A DNA stretch of 10,690 nucleotides from Deltaproteobacteria bacterium RBG_13_61_14 (GTDB lineage Bacteria; RBG-13-61-14). The notes under the pieces are model-generated. The model had not been told where the DNA came from. It was given only the letters and a program-made list of their open reading frames with translations, and did no database searches. The stretch spans positions 41,152-51,841 of the forward strand of contig MGQK01000066.1 of NCBI GenBank assembly GCA_001797815.1, given 5' to 3'. Both the position numbers and the translations under genes were made by a program. Positions 1 to 10,002 of the stretch are shown one piece after another (position 1 is the stretch's first letter; the number at the start of each line of letters is the position of its first letter).

Positions 1-522
1 TATGCGGGGGAGCCGATCGAAGCGCTTTACCACTCGGCCTGCGGCGGCCGGACCGAAAGCCCGGAATGGATCTGGGGCGGCCAGCCCAAGCCATATCAGC
101 AATCGGTGACTTGCGGCTTTTGCGAGGACGCGCCGGTTTATTTTTGGCGGTATCCGGCCGCGGGCGAAGCCGACCCCGCGGAGCTGGGCCGGCGGCTGGG
201 TCTGGGCGAGCCGGTGCTCGAGCTGAAGGTGCTCGTGCGCAGCCCTTCCGGCCGGGCGGCCCAGATCCGGATGGCGGGCCGGCATTCCGCCAAGGTGCTG
301 AGCGGCCGCGAGTTCCGCGAGGCTTTAGGTCGTGATGCGGTCAAGAGCACGCTCTTCGAAATCCAGCCGGAGACCGCGGGCTTTTTGATCCTGGGTTCGG
401 GTTCCGGCCACGGGGCGGGCATGTGCCAGTGGGGCGCGCGGGGCATGGCCGAGGCCGGTCGGAGGAGCGAGGAAATTTTGCAGCACTATTTTCCGGGCAC
501 GGAGATCCAAAAATTCTATTGA
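1..522 (+). CDS. SpoIID/LytB-domain protein, C-terminal part (5' end outside window)
   Basis: An open frame enters from the left edge in frame 1 and gives 173 residues before TGA. Seen: a SACGGRTES stretch (residues 12-20), matching the SGGxTE-type core of SpoIID/LytB domains, and near the C-terminus GHGAGMCQWGARGMA followed by EEILQHYFPGTEI, the family's closing signature (GHGVGMSQYGA...G...IL.hYYpGt). In sporulating Firmicutes SpoIID is a peptidoglycan lytic transglycosylase; in Gram-negatives the domain is found in envelope proteins of LytB/amidase-enhancer type whose exact job is less clear, so this is probably a cell-wall protein acting outside the cytoplasm. The N-terminus, including any signal peptide, is not visible. 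Several cysteines (CGG, TCGFC, GMCQW) could bind metal, which is inference. The next gene starts 9 bases after the stop, so it is the first visible member of the operon. Confidence 0.85.
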   Translation, partial: YAGEPIEALYHSACGGRTESPEWIWGGQPKPYQQSVTCGFCEDAPVYFWRYPAAGEADPAELGRRLGLGEPVLELKVLVRSPSGRAAQIRMAGRHSAKVLSGREFREALGRDAVKSTLFEIQPETAGFLILGSGSGHGAGMCQWGARGMAEAGRRSEEILQHYFPGTEIQKFY

Positions 523-531
523 GGGTGAACC

Positions 532-1658
532 ATGAGCGAGCAAGAACGGAACCAGCAACCTCAGGATGAGTTGAAGCGGCTGCGGGAGGAAAAGGATCGG
601 TTGGCTGAAGCCAACCAGCGCTTGAACGAGCAGATGTTCGAGCTTTACACCTTGTATAACATCTCCAAGAAGCTGGCCTGGTCGCTGGAGTTGGGCGAGC
701 TGTTCAACGGGGTGATGAATGTGATCGGCGAGTCGCTGAAGGTGGACGAGTATTGCTTGATGCTGATTGACGAACCCAGCCGGCAACTGTTGATCCGGGC
801 CAGCCACGGGATCCGGGAAGACCTGTTGCTCAACGCCAACGTCTCGGTGGGCGTGGGGGTTTCCGGCAAGGTGGCCCAGAGCGGGGAGATACTCCACCTC
901 CCCGACATCAGCCAGGTTCGAGATTTCTTTTATTACCAGGGCAGCAACATCACCCAGGGCTCTTTCCTGGGAGTCCCGCTCAAGCTCCGCAACGGCAAGG
1001 TGATCGGCGTGCTCAACGCCCACAAGCCCGCGCCCCACGCCTTCTCCGAGAACGATATCCGCTTCTTCCTCGCGGTGGCCGAGCACGTGGCCGTCGCTGT
1101 CGAGCACGCGCTCGCCTTCCAGCAGACCAAGGAGCTCAGCAACCGGGACGAGCTGACCAACCTCTACAACCGGCGCTACTTTTTCGAGCGGTTCGAAAAG
1201 GAAGTCGAGCGGGCCAAGCGCTACGAGCGCATCCTCTCCCTGATCATGATTGACATTGACCATTTCAAGAACTACAACGACTCCTTCGGCCACCTGATGG
1301 GCGACGCGCTCCTCCAAAAACTGGCCCAGATCATGGAACAAAACCTGCGCAAGGCCGACGTGCTCGCCCGCTACGGCGGCGAAGAGTTCTTCATCCTGCT
1401 CCCGGAAACCGACAAGGAACAGGCGCGCCAGGTGGCGGAAAAGCTGCGCCGCACCGTGGAGGAATACGACTTCCATGCCGACCGGACCGAACTCCAGAAG
1501 GGCAAGGTTACCATCACCCTGGGCCTGGCCAGCCTGCCCCGCGACGCCCTGGAAGCGCTCTCGCTCTTGGACCTGGCCGACAAGGCTCTCTATTTCGGCA
1601 AAGCCCAGGGCCGCAACCGCGTGTCCGATGAAGTCCCTGAGGAGAAGCGCGGCCAGGC

Positions 1659-1662
<4 letters not shown>
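532..1662 (+). CDS. GAF-GGDEF diguanylate cyclase
   Basis: The 376-residue protein is predicted to make cyclic di-GMP from two GTP. Residues about 9-40 form a charged heptad-like coiled coil; about 50-195 form a GAF sensor domain; about 200-365 form the GGDEF domain. Visible GGDEF features are RDELTNLYNRRYF (205-217), the metal-binding DIDHFKNYND (241-250), the active-site GGEEF (282-286) and the closing DKALYFGKAQGRNRV. An RxxD inhibitory site (R273-K-A-D276) lies at the usual distance before GGEEF, so product feedback inhibition is likely. No signal peptide or membrane segment is seen, so it is cytosolic; the GAF ligand is unknown. ATG 532 is preceded by GAGGG at 521-525, and the 3' end overlaps queA by 4 bases (ATGA). 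It is an unusual insertion between spoIID-like and queA genes. Function as an active cyclase is well supported by intact residues; the signal it senses is not. Confidence 0.93.
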
Positions 1663-4196
<2,534 letters not shown>

Positions 4197-4200
<4 letters not shown>

Positions 4201-5840
4201 AGGTAAGCTTGAATTGGCGCATCGGCCTGATCGCGACGGTGGTGGCGGCGTCCCTGCTCTTTCTGACGCCCACCCTGGCCTGGGATTACAAAGAGGGCAG
4301 GAGCCGCCTGCCGGAGTGGTGGCTGAATTCCAAGATCCTGCCTCACAACGCGATCAACCTGGGTCTGGACCTGCAGGGCGGCATGCACCTGGTGATCGGG
4401 GTGAACACCGAGGAAGCGGTGCAAAATGAGATAGCACGGCTGCGCTAGCGGCTGGAAGAAGACCTCTCCACGGAAAAGATCCCGGTCAGCGAAGTCAAGC
4501 TCAGCAAAGACAAGGAACGGCTCGAGCTGGCCTTCCCGGACGCCGCCTCCCTGGACCAAGGGACTCAATACATCAGCCAGAACTATACCGTCCTGGTGCC
4601 GGCCGGCGGCAAGGGCACCTTGACCCCTTCCTACGCCATGCTCGATCGCCAGGCCAACGTCCTCCGGGAAAACGCGGTCCGCCAGGTGCGGGAGACGCTG
4701 ATGTCCCGGGTGGATGAGTTCGGGGTGGCCGAGCCGAGCATCGTCACCCAGGGCAAGGACCGGATCCTGGTGCAACTGCCCGGGGTCAAGGACCCGGACC
4801 GGGTGAAAAAGATCGTGCAGCGGACCGCCAAGCTGGAGTTCATGTTGGTGGAAGACGGCGCGCCCACCCAGGAAGCGCTTCTGGGCAAGGCCAAGTATAA
4901 CGGCCAGGTCCCGGCCGGCGCCCGCCTGATCCCGCAGAAAGACAAGGAAGGCAACATCACCATGTGGTACCTGCTCAAGGAAAACCCGAAGGTGAGCGGG
5001 GACAACCTGGTGGACGCGCGCATGGCCTTCAGCCAGGACGTGGCCGGCGGGGCGATCGTCACCTTCCAGTTCAACCCCCAGGGCGCGCGCGACTTCTCCA
5101 AGCTCACCGGGGCGCACATCGGCGAGCCTTTGGCCATTGTGCTGGAAGGGGTGGTGAAGTCGGCGCCGGTGATCCGGGCCAAGATTTATGACCGGGGCCA
5201 GGTCGAGGGGAATTTCACGCCGGAGGAGGCCACGGATCTGGCCATCGTGCTGCGGGCGGGCTCGCTGCCGGTGCACATCCGGATCGAGGAAGAGAGGACC
5301 ATCGGCCCTTCGTTGGGCCAGGACCTGATCTACAAGGGCAAGATCGCCACCTTCTGGGGCACGGCGCTGGTGGCGGTGTTTATGGTCGCCTATTACAGCC
5401 TGGGCGGGCTGGTTGCCGACCTGGCCTTGATCCTGAACCTGGTCTTTCTCATGGCGATGCTGGCAGCGCTCCAGGCCACCTTGACCTTGCCCGGCATCGC
5501 CGGGATCGCGCTGACCGTGGGCATGGCGGTGGACGCCAACGTGCTGATCTTCGAGCGGATGCGGGAGGAGTTGCGCAACGGCAAGACGCCGCGCTCCGCG
5601 GTGGAGTCGGGCTACGCCAAGGCGCTGTCGGCCATCATGGACTCGAACATCACCACCCTGCTGGCTGGAATCGTGTTGTATCAGGTGGGGACCGGGCCGA
5701 TTCGCGGCTTTGCCGTGACCTTGAGCCTGGGCATCCTCACCTCCTTTTTCAGCGCGGTGGTGTGCACGCGGGTGGTCTATGACCTGATGTTGACGGGCCG
5801 GGGCCGGGTCAAGAAGCTGCACATTGGAATCAAGGTTTGA
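4197..5840 (+). CDS. secD: protein translocase subunit SecD, interrupted by an in-frame amber codon
   Basis: SecD is a polytopic inner-membrane protein that, with SecF, uses the proton gradient to help pull exported proteins out of SecYEG. Read through, the frame has 547 codons, close to the family length. Residues about 9-28 are the first membrane helix; LGLDLQGGMHL (55-65) is the conserved start of the periplasmic region; the later helices include VDANVLIFERMREE (about 445-458), the conserved TM4 region with its aspartate. Codon 84 is TAG (4446-4448). The frame is unbroken before and after it, so one base change explains it. As written, translation would give an 83-residue fragment with only the first helix and a remainder lacking it (possible restarts GTG 4596 or ATG 4638, neither convincing). 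ATG 4197 overlaps the yajC stop and has GGAG at 4185-4188. Sequencing error, true nonsense mutation or readthrough cannot be told apart here. Confidence 0.9.
4446..4448 (+). other. in-frame TAG (codon 84 of secD)
   Basis: The codon lies between a conserved N-terminal segment ending EIARLR and an in-frame continuation RLEEDLSTEKIP that resembles the same part of the SecD periplasmic domain. A CAG, TGG or AAG ancestor differs by one base. Four neighbouring genes (DUF456, thiolase, cobalamin-binding, TamB) use TAG as their true stop, which argues against general amber reassignment. Confidence 0.9.
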
Positions 5841-5852
5841 GAGGAGCGGAGC

Positions 5853-6833
5853 ATGGAGTTTATTCGACCTGGAATCAAGCTGGACTTTGTCGGCACCCGG
5901 ATCTACGCGGTGCTGCTCTCCGGGCTGTTGTTCGCGGGCAGTTTGGTCAGCCTGGAATGGCCGGGCATCCGCTGGGGCATTGATTTCGCGGGCGGGACCG
6001 AGATCCACCTGCGGCTGAACAAGGACATCCACATTGACCAGCTGCGCCGGGCGGTGGACTCGCTCCACCTGGGCGAGGCCCAGGTGCAGGCGTTTGAGAC
6101 CGCCCAGATGGAAGGCTCGGAGCAAAACGAGTTAATGATCCGGCTGGCGGCCGCCTTGGAAGGCTCGGCCGACGAATCCGACCAATCCGGCCGCAACGCC
6201 GAGCTGGTGGGCGAAAAGCTGAAGCAGGAGTTCGGCGAGGGGTCTTACGAGATCCTGGAGACCAATTTCGTCGGCCCCCGGGTGGGCAAGGACCTGCGCA
6301 TCAAGGGCATCGAAGCCATGGGCTACACCCTGCTCGGGATGCTCCTCTACATCTCTTTCCGTTACGAGTTCCGCTTCGCCCTGGGCGCGATCCTGGCCCT
6401 GCTCCACGACGGCGTCATCACCATGGCCGCGCTGATCATCACCGGCCGGGAATTCAACCTCAGCACCATCGCCGCTATCCTTACCATCCTCGGCTTCTCG
6501 ATTAACGACACCATCGTCATCTTCGACCGGATCCGCGAGGGCACCAAACGGCTGCGCCGCCTGCCCTTCCACGAAATGATCAACACCGCGCTCAACGAGA
6601 CCCTGAGCCGGACCCTGCTCACCTCCCTCACCGTTTTCATCACCGTCTTTTTTCTCTGGCTCCTGGGCGGAGGCGTGATCCACGACTTCTCGTTTGCCAT
6701 GATGGTGGGCGTGGTCACCGGCACCTGGTCCACGATCTATATCGCCAGCGCCTTTGTCATCTGGTGGGAAGACATCCGGGCCAGGCGTCGCACCACCGCC
6801 GCGCCCGTGAAACCCGCGGGCAAAGAAACCTGA
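5853..6833 (+). CDS. secF: protein translocase subunit SecF
   Basis: SecF is the partner of SecD in the SecDF-YajC complex of the inner membrane. The 326-residue product has an N-terminal membrane helix (about 16-34), the conserved WGIDFAGGTEIHL motif (41-53), a periplasmic domain to about 150 and a block of five C-terminal helices. GFSINDTIVIFDRIRE (214-229) is the conserved TM4 signature, followed by NETLSRTLLTSLTVF. The C-terminal tail is short, basic and Pro/Ala-rich. ATG 5853 follows GAGGAG (5841-5846) at a 6-base spacing, 12 bases after the secD stop. Unlike secD, the frame is intact, which suggests the complex is still under selection. Confidence 0.97.
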   Translation: MEFIRPGIKLDFVGTRIYAVLLSGLLFAGSLVSLEWPGIRWGIDFAGGTEIHLRLNKDIHIDQLRRAVDSLHLGEAQVQAFETAQMEGSEQNELMIRLAAALEGSADESDQSGRNAELVGEKLKQEFGEGSYEILETNFVGPRVGKDLRIKGIEAMGYTLLGMLLYISFRYEFRFALGAILALLHDGVITMAALIITGREFNLSTIAAILTILGFSINDTIVIFDRIREGTKRLRRLPFHEMINTALNETLSRTLLTSLTVFITVFFLWLLGGGVIHDFSFAMMVGVVTGTWSTIYIASAFVIWWEDIRARRRTTAAPVKPAGKET

Positions 6834-6834
6834 G

Positions 6835-7344
6835 GTGGCGGTCATCGAGATCATCGGACACATCGGCTTCTTCCTGGTCATGGCCGGGGGAATCGTCGTC
6901 ATCCCCTTCGGCCTGCCGGGCGGCTGGATCATCCTGGCCGACGCGTTTGTCTATGCGCTCGCCACCGGCTTTCAAGAAATTACCTGGCCCATCCTCGGCA
7001 TCCTCCTGGCCATGGCCCTGGTCGCGGAAGGTGTGGAACTCCTGGCTGGCATCTACGGCGCCAAGCGCTACGGCGCTTCCCGCCGCGCCATCGCCGGCGC
7101 TATTGCCGGAGCCATCCTCGGCGCTATCCTGATGAGCCCGCTCCTCTTCCTGGTCGGCGCCATGATCGGCGCTTTCCTCGGCGCCTTTGCCGGCGCTTTC
7201 CTCATCGAGTTCCTCGGCGACCGCGACCTCCGCCGCGCGCTGCGCTCCGGCTTCGGCGCTTTCCTGGGCCGGATGGGCGCCATCCTGGCCAAGACCGGCA
7301 TGGCTGTTGCCATGGCCGCGCTCATCATCTCCCGATTCCTTTAG
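6835..7344 (+). CDS. DUF456 family membrane protein
   Basis: The 169-residue protein is very hydrophobic and matches the DUF456 family: an N-terminal helix with VIPFGLPGGWIILADAF (22-38), a second hydrophobic stretch (about 50-72), YGAKRYGASRRAIAGAIAG (74-92), and repeated small-residue GAxxGA-type helices (about 85-125) of glycine-zipper character that then give way to GDRDLRRALRSGFGAFLGR and a last helix. It is presumably an inner-membrane protein; no function is established for the family and I do not assign one. GTG 6835 is the chosen start, one base after the secF stop. No clear ribosome binding site precedes it, so coupling to secF is likely. It is the last gene of the plus-strand operon. 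Confidence 0.85.
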   Translation: MAVIEIIGHIGFFLVMAGGIVVIPFGLPGGWIILADAFVYALATGFQEITWPILGILLAMALVAEGVELLAGIYGAKRYGASRRAIAGAIAGAILGAILMSPLLFLVGAMIGAFLGAFAGAFLIEFLGDRDLRRALRSGFGAFLGRMGAILAKTGMAVAMAALIISRFL

Positions 7345-7356
7345 CCCGCTTCATAG

Positions 7357-7413
7357 AAAAAGTAAGGGCACGGCATGCGGCTCGACTGAGCTCGCCGAAG
7401 TCCGTGCCCTTAC
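7357..7413 (-). terminator. intrinsic terminator of the minus-strand operon
   Basis: Positions 7362-7373 (GTAAGGGCACGG) and 7402-7413 (CCGTGCCCTTAC) form a perfect 12-bp stem. The 28-base loop contains a smaller CGGC/GCCG stem (7378-7381 with 7394-7397). On the minus strand the stem is followed directly by five T (7357-7361, A on the plus strand), about 47 bases past the DUF35 stop. On the plus strand no T-run follows, so it terminates only the right-hand operon efficiently, though it may protect the 3' end of the plus-strand transcript. Confidence 0.7.
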
Positions 7414-7428
7414 CCTTCACCCTCAGTG

Positions 7429-7450
7429 GCGCGGGCGCCCTCACCCGCGC
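7429..7450. repeat. GC-rich inverted repeat between convergent genes
   Basis: GCGCGGG (7429-7435) pairs with CCCGCGC (7444-7450) around an 8-base loop. No T-run follows on either strand. It may be part of the 3' structure of either transcript; its role is unknown. Confidence 0.4.
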
Positions 7451-7459
7451 AACTCTAAA

Positions 7460-8041
7460 TCAATAGCTGAACCCTGTCGGCAATTTCTTCTTGGGCGTCC
7501 CTTCCTCGACAAAGGCCAGGTCCATGATCGTGTAAGTGGGATTTTTCTTGCGGAAGATGGGCACCACCCGCTGGTCAATCGCGGGCTCGCCCTTCATGAG
7601 CACGCTTTTGAGGAAGGTGGCCACGCCTTCGAACTCCACGTCAATGAACTTAATCGGCGTCTTCAAGGCATTGAAGGCGCCGGCGCGGGAGGTGACGACG
7701 AACGTGTGGATCTTGGCGGTCTGGCGCGCGAGCCTGGTCACGTCCAGAACCTTGTTCCGGCGCAGGCAGTCCGGGCAATAAATGCGGAACGGCAGATAGA
7801 TCGTGCCCGTGAACTCGCACTCGGGGTTATCGCAGCGGCTGGCCAGGAGCTTGCCCTGGCCGAGCGCCGCGAAAAAAGGCGCTTCGCCGCCGTAGGAGTG
7901 GATATGGGTCATCTGGCGGGGGTTGGTCACCCCGCAGAGCTTGCCTTTCTCATCACGGATCGGCTTATTCGGATCTGCGTAATGGAACTTTCCCTTGAGC
8001 ACGTAAGAGTTTTTCTTGACCTTGACTTCTCCGGTTTTCAT
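7460..8041 (-). CDS. DUF35 Zn-ribbon/OB-fold protein, thiolase partner
   Basis: The 193-residue protein has the two parts of DUF35 proteins: a rubredoxin-like zinc ribbon with C70, C75, C89 and C92 (C-x4-C-x13-C-x2-C), preceded by the helix APFFAALGQGKLLASRC typical of the family, then an OB-fold (about 100-180). DUF35 proteins bind thiolase-superfamily enzymes and help form the acyl-CoA site, as in archaeal acetoacetyl-CoA thiolase/HMG-CoA synthase, BbsA-BbsB and the ChsH2-Ltp2 aldolase. It follows the thiolase gene at 56 bases on the same strand, so the two probably form one complex. The N-terminus carries about 50 residues before the zinc-ribbon helix, more than in compact DUF35 proteins. 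ATG at 8041 is supported by AAGGAAGG at 8050-8057. No signal peptide; cytosolic. Confidence 0.88.
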   Translation of the reverse strand: MKTGEVKVKKNSYVLKGKFHYADPNKPIRDEKGKLCGVTNPRQMTHIHSYGGEAPFFAALGQGKLLASRCDNPECEFTGTIYLPFRIYCPDCLRRNKVLDVTRLARQTAKIHTFVVTSRAGAFNALKTPIKFIDVEFEGVATFLKSVLMKGEPAIDQRVVPIFRKKNPTYTIMDLAFVEEGTPKKKLPTGFSY

Positions 8042-8069
8042 TTTCTCAACCTTCCTTCTCTTCTTTTCC

Positions 8070-8097
8070 CTGTCTACCGGCTACTGACTACTGCCAA
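8070..8097 (-). repeat. four-copy degenerate heptanucleotide tandem repeat
   Basis: Read on the minus strand directly after the thiolase stop, four successive 7-base units (8091-8097, 8084-8090, 8077-8083, 8070-8076) fit the consensus TAGNCRG; only the first differs, with T at its second base. The array resembles the short tandem heptamer repeats known in cyanobacteria and other genomes. It lies between two co-transcribed genes, followed by a purine-rich run that includes the DUF35 ribosome binding site. Confidence 0.65.
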
Positions 8098-9519
8098 CTA
8101 ATCCTTCTTGAGCAGATGGTCCGGGTGCATGACGATGGTGCAGGTCACATGCGAGCCGACCCCCGCGTGGCTGATGGCCAGGCCGCGGCGCGCGCCCTTG
8201 ACCTGCAAATCCTGCCAGTCCTTGGGCTTGGTCTTCCCGAAGGCCTTCCAGCGCCGGGGGTCGCCATGCACTTCCGCATGACGGTGCCAGATGTGGAGCA
8301 TCAGCTCCACCACCTGCATCAGCCCGGTGGCGCCCACCGCGTGCATGCAGCCGATCAGCCCGCCGCACAGGTTGGCCGGCAGCTTACCCGGCTGGCCGGT
8401 GCGGGGGTTCCGGTGGTAGCAGTCGCCGGACTCGACGTAGGTCCGGCCTTCGCCGTAGGGACGGATGCCGATATCCTCGTAGCTCTGGATGTCGCTGATG
8501 GTGAAAGCGTCGTGCAGCTCCACCAGGTCGAGGTCCGCGCAGGGATCCACCACCCCCGCCATCGGATAGCAATAATACGCCGCCATGCGCGAGGCGAAGA
8601 AGCTGTGGAACCCGGGGTAGCGGTGCCCGCCGGGGAAGCGCTCGTCCAGGTCGTCATACCGGCCCGGCTCCTCGTTGGGCAGGAGCGGGACCTCCATGTG
8701 CCGGCGGTCGGCCACCCGCAGGGTGTGGGAGGCCGCGGTCACGTAGAGCCGGAGCGGGTTGTCGCAGAGCTGCTTCGCGGTGTCCTCATCGGCCAGGATC
8801 ACGCAGGCCGCGCCCACGCTCATCAGGCAGGCGTCCAGCACCCGCAGCGGATAGGCCACCACCGGCGACTCGATCACGTCTTCGACCGTGATCTTTTTGG
8901 CCCCATGAGCAAACGGGTTGAATCGCGCATAGCCCCGGTTCTTGACCGCGATCTCGGCCATGGTCCGCCGGAAGCTGTCCTCCTCCTTGCCGAATACTTT
9001 CCAGTAGCGCTGGGCCATGGGCGCGTAATAGCCGGTGTAGATGTGCCCGAGCGGGGTCTCCCAGTCCTTGTCCGCGGCGCAGGAAATGTAGTGGTTGCCC
9101 TCGTCCGTCGGCACCTCGTCCATCCGCTCCCAGCCCATGCACAGCACGCAGTCGGAATAGCCCGAGGCAATGGCCTTGGCCCCCTCCCAGATGGCCGAGC
9201 CGCCGGTGGCCCCCCCGGTCTTGATGCCCACGTTGCCGAGCGGGTCCAGCCCCAGCCGGTCGTGGATCACGGCCTCCCCCAAAAGCTGGTCGCCGAAATG
9301 GTCGGCGAAGTGGCCGTAATAGCACGAGTGGATGTAGCGCTTGACCTCGGCCGGGGACTTGTGGATCAGCTCGCAAGCCATGGTCAACGCCTCGATGCAC
9401 AGCTCCTCGGTGCGCTGGTGGGGAAAGGCCCGGGCAAACTGGGAATTGCCGCCGGTGACCAGGTAAACCGGCCGCATGAACTGGGGAATTTTCAGTTGCC
9501 GTTCACTGAACGTAATCAT
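8098..9519 (-). CDS. thiolase-superfamily protein lacking the nucleophilic cysteine
   Basis: The 473-residue protein has the thiolase fold signatures of the SCP2/lipid-transfer branch: VELHDAFT (333-340), and CMHAVGATG (391-399), which corresponds to the GHPxGATG loop and keeps its histidine (H393). At the usual nucleophile motif (xxCASG) the sequence reads IKTGGATGGSAI (99-110), so Gly103 appears to sit where the reactive Cys should be. The C-terminal block reads GLAISHAGVGSHV rather than the usual CxG or HNxGG. With the adjacent DUF35 gene this resembles thiolase-like enzymes with altered chemistry, such as the Ltp2-type retro-aldolase acting on acyl-CoA, more than a standard Claisen thiolase; that is inference. 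A degradative thiolase or a non-catalytic subunit remains possible. ATG at 9519 has TAAAGGAG (9529-9536) 9 bases upstream. It lies between the cobalamin-binding gene (50-base gap) and the DUF35 gene. Confidence 0.87.
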   Translation of the reverse strand: MITFSERQLKIPQFMRPVYLVTGGNSQFARAFPHQRTEELCIEALTMACELIHKSPAEVKRYIHSCYYGHFADHFGDQLLGEAVIHDRLGLDPLGNVGIKTGGATGGSAIWEGAKAIASGYSDCVLCMGWERMDEVPTDEGNHYISCAADKDWETPLGHIYTGYYAPMAQRYWKVFGKEEDSFRRTMAEIAVKNRGYARFNPFAHGAKKITVEDVIESPVVAYPLRVLDACLMSVGAACVILADEDTAKQLCDNPLRLYVTAASHTLRVADRRHMEVPLLPNEEPGRYDDLDERFPGGHRYPGFHSFFASRMAAYYCYPMAGVVDPCADLDLVELHDAFTISDIQSYEDIGIRPYGEGRTYVESGDCYHRNPRTGQPGKLPANLCGGLIGCMHAVGATGLMQVVELMLHIWHRHAEVHGDPRRWKAFGKTKPKDWQDLQVKGARRGLAISHAGVGSHVTCTIVMHPDHLLKKD

Positions 9520-9569
9520 CCTGTGCTGCTCCTTTACGCGAGATTGGATACAACCGAACCGAGTCCGAA

Positions 9570-9980
9570 CTACACCGGTCGGGGCTTGATGTGGTTCTTG
9601 ATGAAGAGGACGATGTCCTTGGTAGTGGTGCCGGGCGTGAAGACTTCGAGCACGCCTAAAGCCTTGAGCTTGGGGATGTCGTCGGCCGGGACGATGCCCC
9701 CGCCGAGAACCTTGATATCGGACAGCCCCTTGTCCTTGAGCAGTTGAATGACCGCGGGGAACAAGGTCAGGTGCGCGCCGGAGAGGATGCTCAACCCGAT
9801 CGCGTCCACGTCCTCCTGGATCGCCGCCTCCACAATCATCTCCGGCGTCTGGTGCAAGCCGGTGTAAATCACCTCGAACCCCGCGTCCCTGAGCGCCCGG
9901 GCCACGATCTTCGCGCCCCGGTCATGACCGTCCAACCCGGGCTTGGCCACTAAAATCCTCAACTTCCTTTCACCCGCCAT
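9570..9980 (-). CDS. stand-alone cobalamin-binding subunit of an acyl-CoA mutase
   Basis: The 136-residue protein is a single B12-binding domain like the C-terminal part of methylmalonyl-CoA mutase. It has the base-off DxHxxG motif D17-G-H19-D-R-G22 with H19 as the lower cobalt ligand, the SxL motif (S64-I-L66), a GGG loop (93-95) and the closing [13 protein letters not shown]. This length and motif set are those of small subunits of split mutases (methylmalonyl-, ethylmalonyl-, 2-hydroxyisobutyryl-CoA type), which rearrange acyl-CoA carbon skeletons with adenosylcobalamin. The matching large, TIM-barrel subunit is not in this window, so the substrate cannot be assigned. ATG at 9980 has GAAGGAG (9988-9994) 7 bases upstream. 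It is the first gene of the minus-strand operon with the thiolase and DUF35 genes. It could instead deliver cobalamin to a mutase encoded elsewhere. Confidence 0.92.
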   Translation of the reverse strand: MAGERKLRILVAKPGLDGHDRGAKIVARALRDAGFEVIYTGLHQTPEMIVEAAIQEDVDAIGLSILSGAHLTLFPAVIQLLKDKGLSDIKVLGGGIVPADDIPKLKALGVLEVFTPGTTTKDIVLFIKNHIKPRPV

Positions 9981-10002
9981 GAGACTACTCCTTCGGCGCT
10001 GG

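Noticed and set aside
4446-4448. Pyrrolysine codon in secD as the preferred explanation
   Set aside because: TAG ends four other genes here, SecD is not a known pyrrolysine protein and no pyl gene is visible; a point error or mutation is simpler.
4596-4640. Internal starts (GTG 4596, ATG 4638) making a separate shorter SecD
   Set aside because: Neither has a clear ribosome binding site, and the product would lack the first membrane helix and the DLQGG segment.
8116-9747. 543-codon open frame on the plus strand opposite the thiolase gene
   Set aside because: The minus-strand product carries thiolase and B12-domain motifs; the plus-strand product has no domain signature and crosses two real genes.
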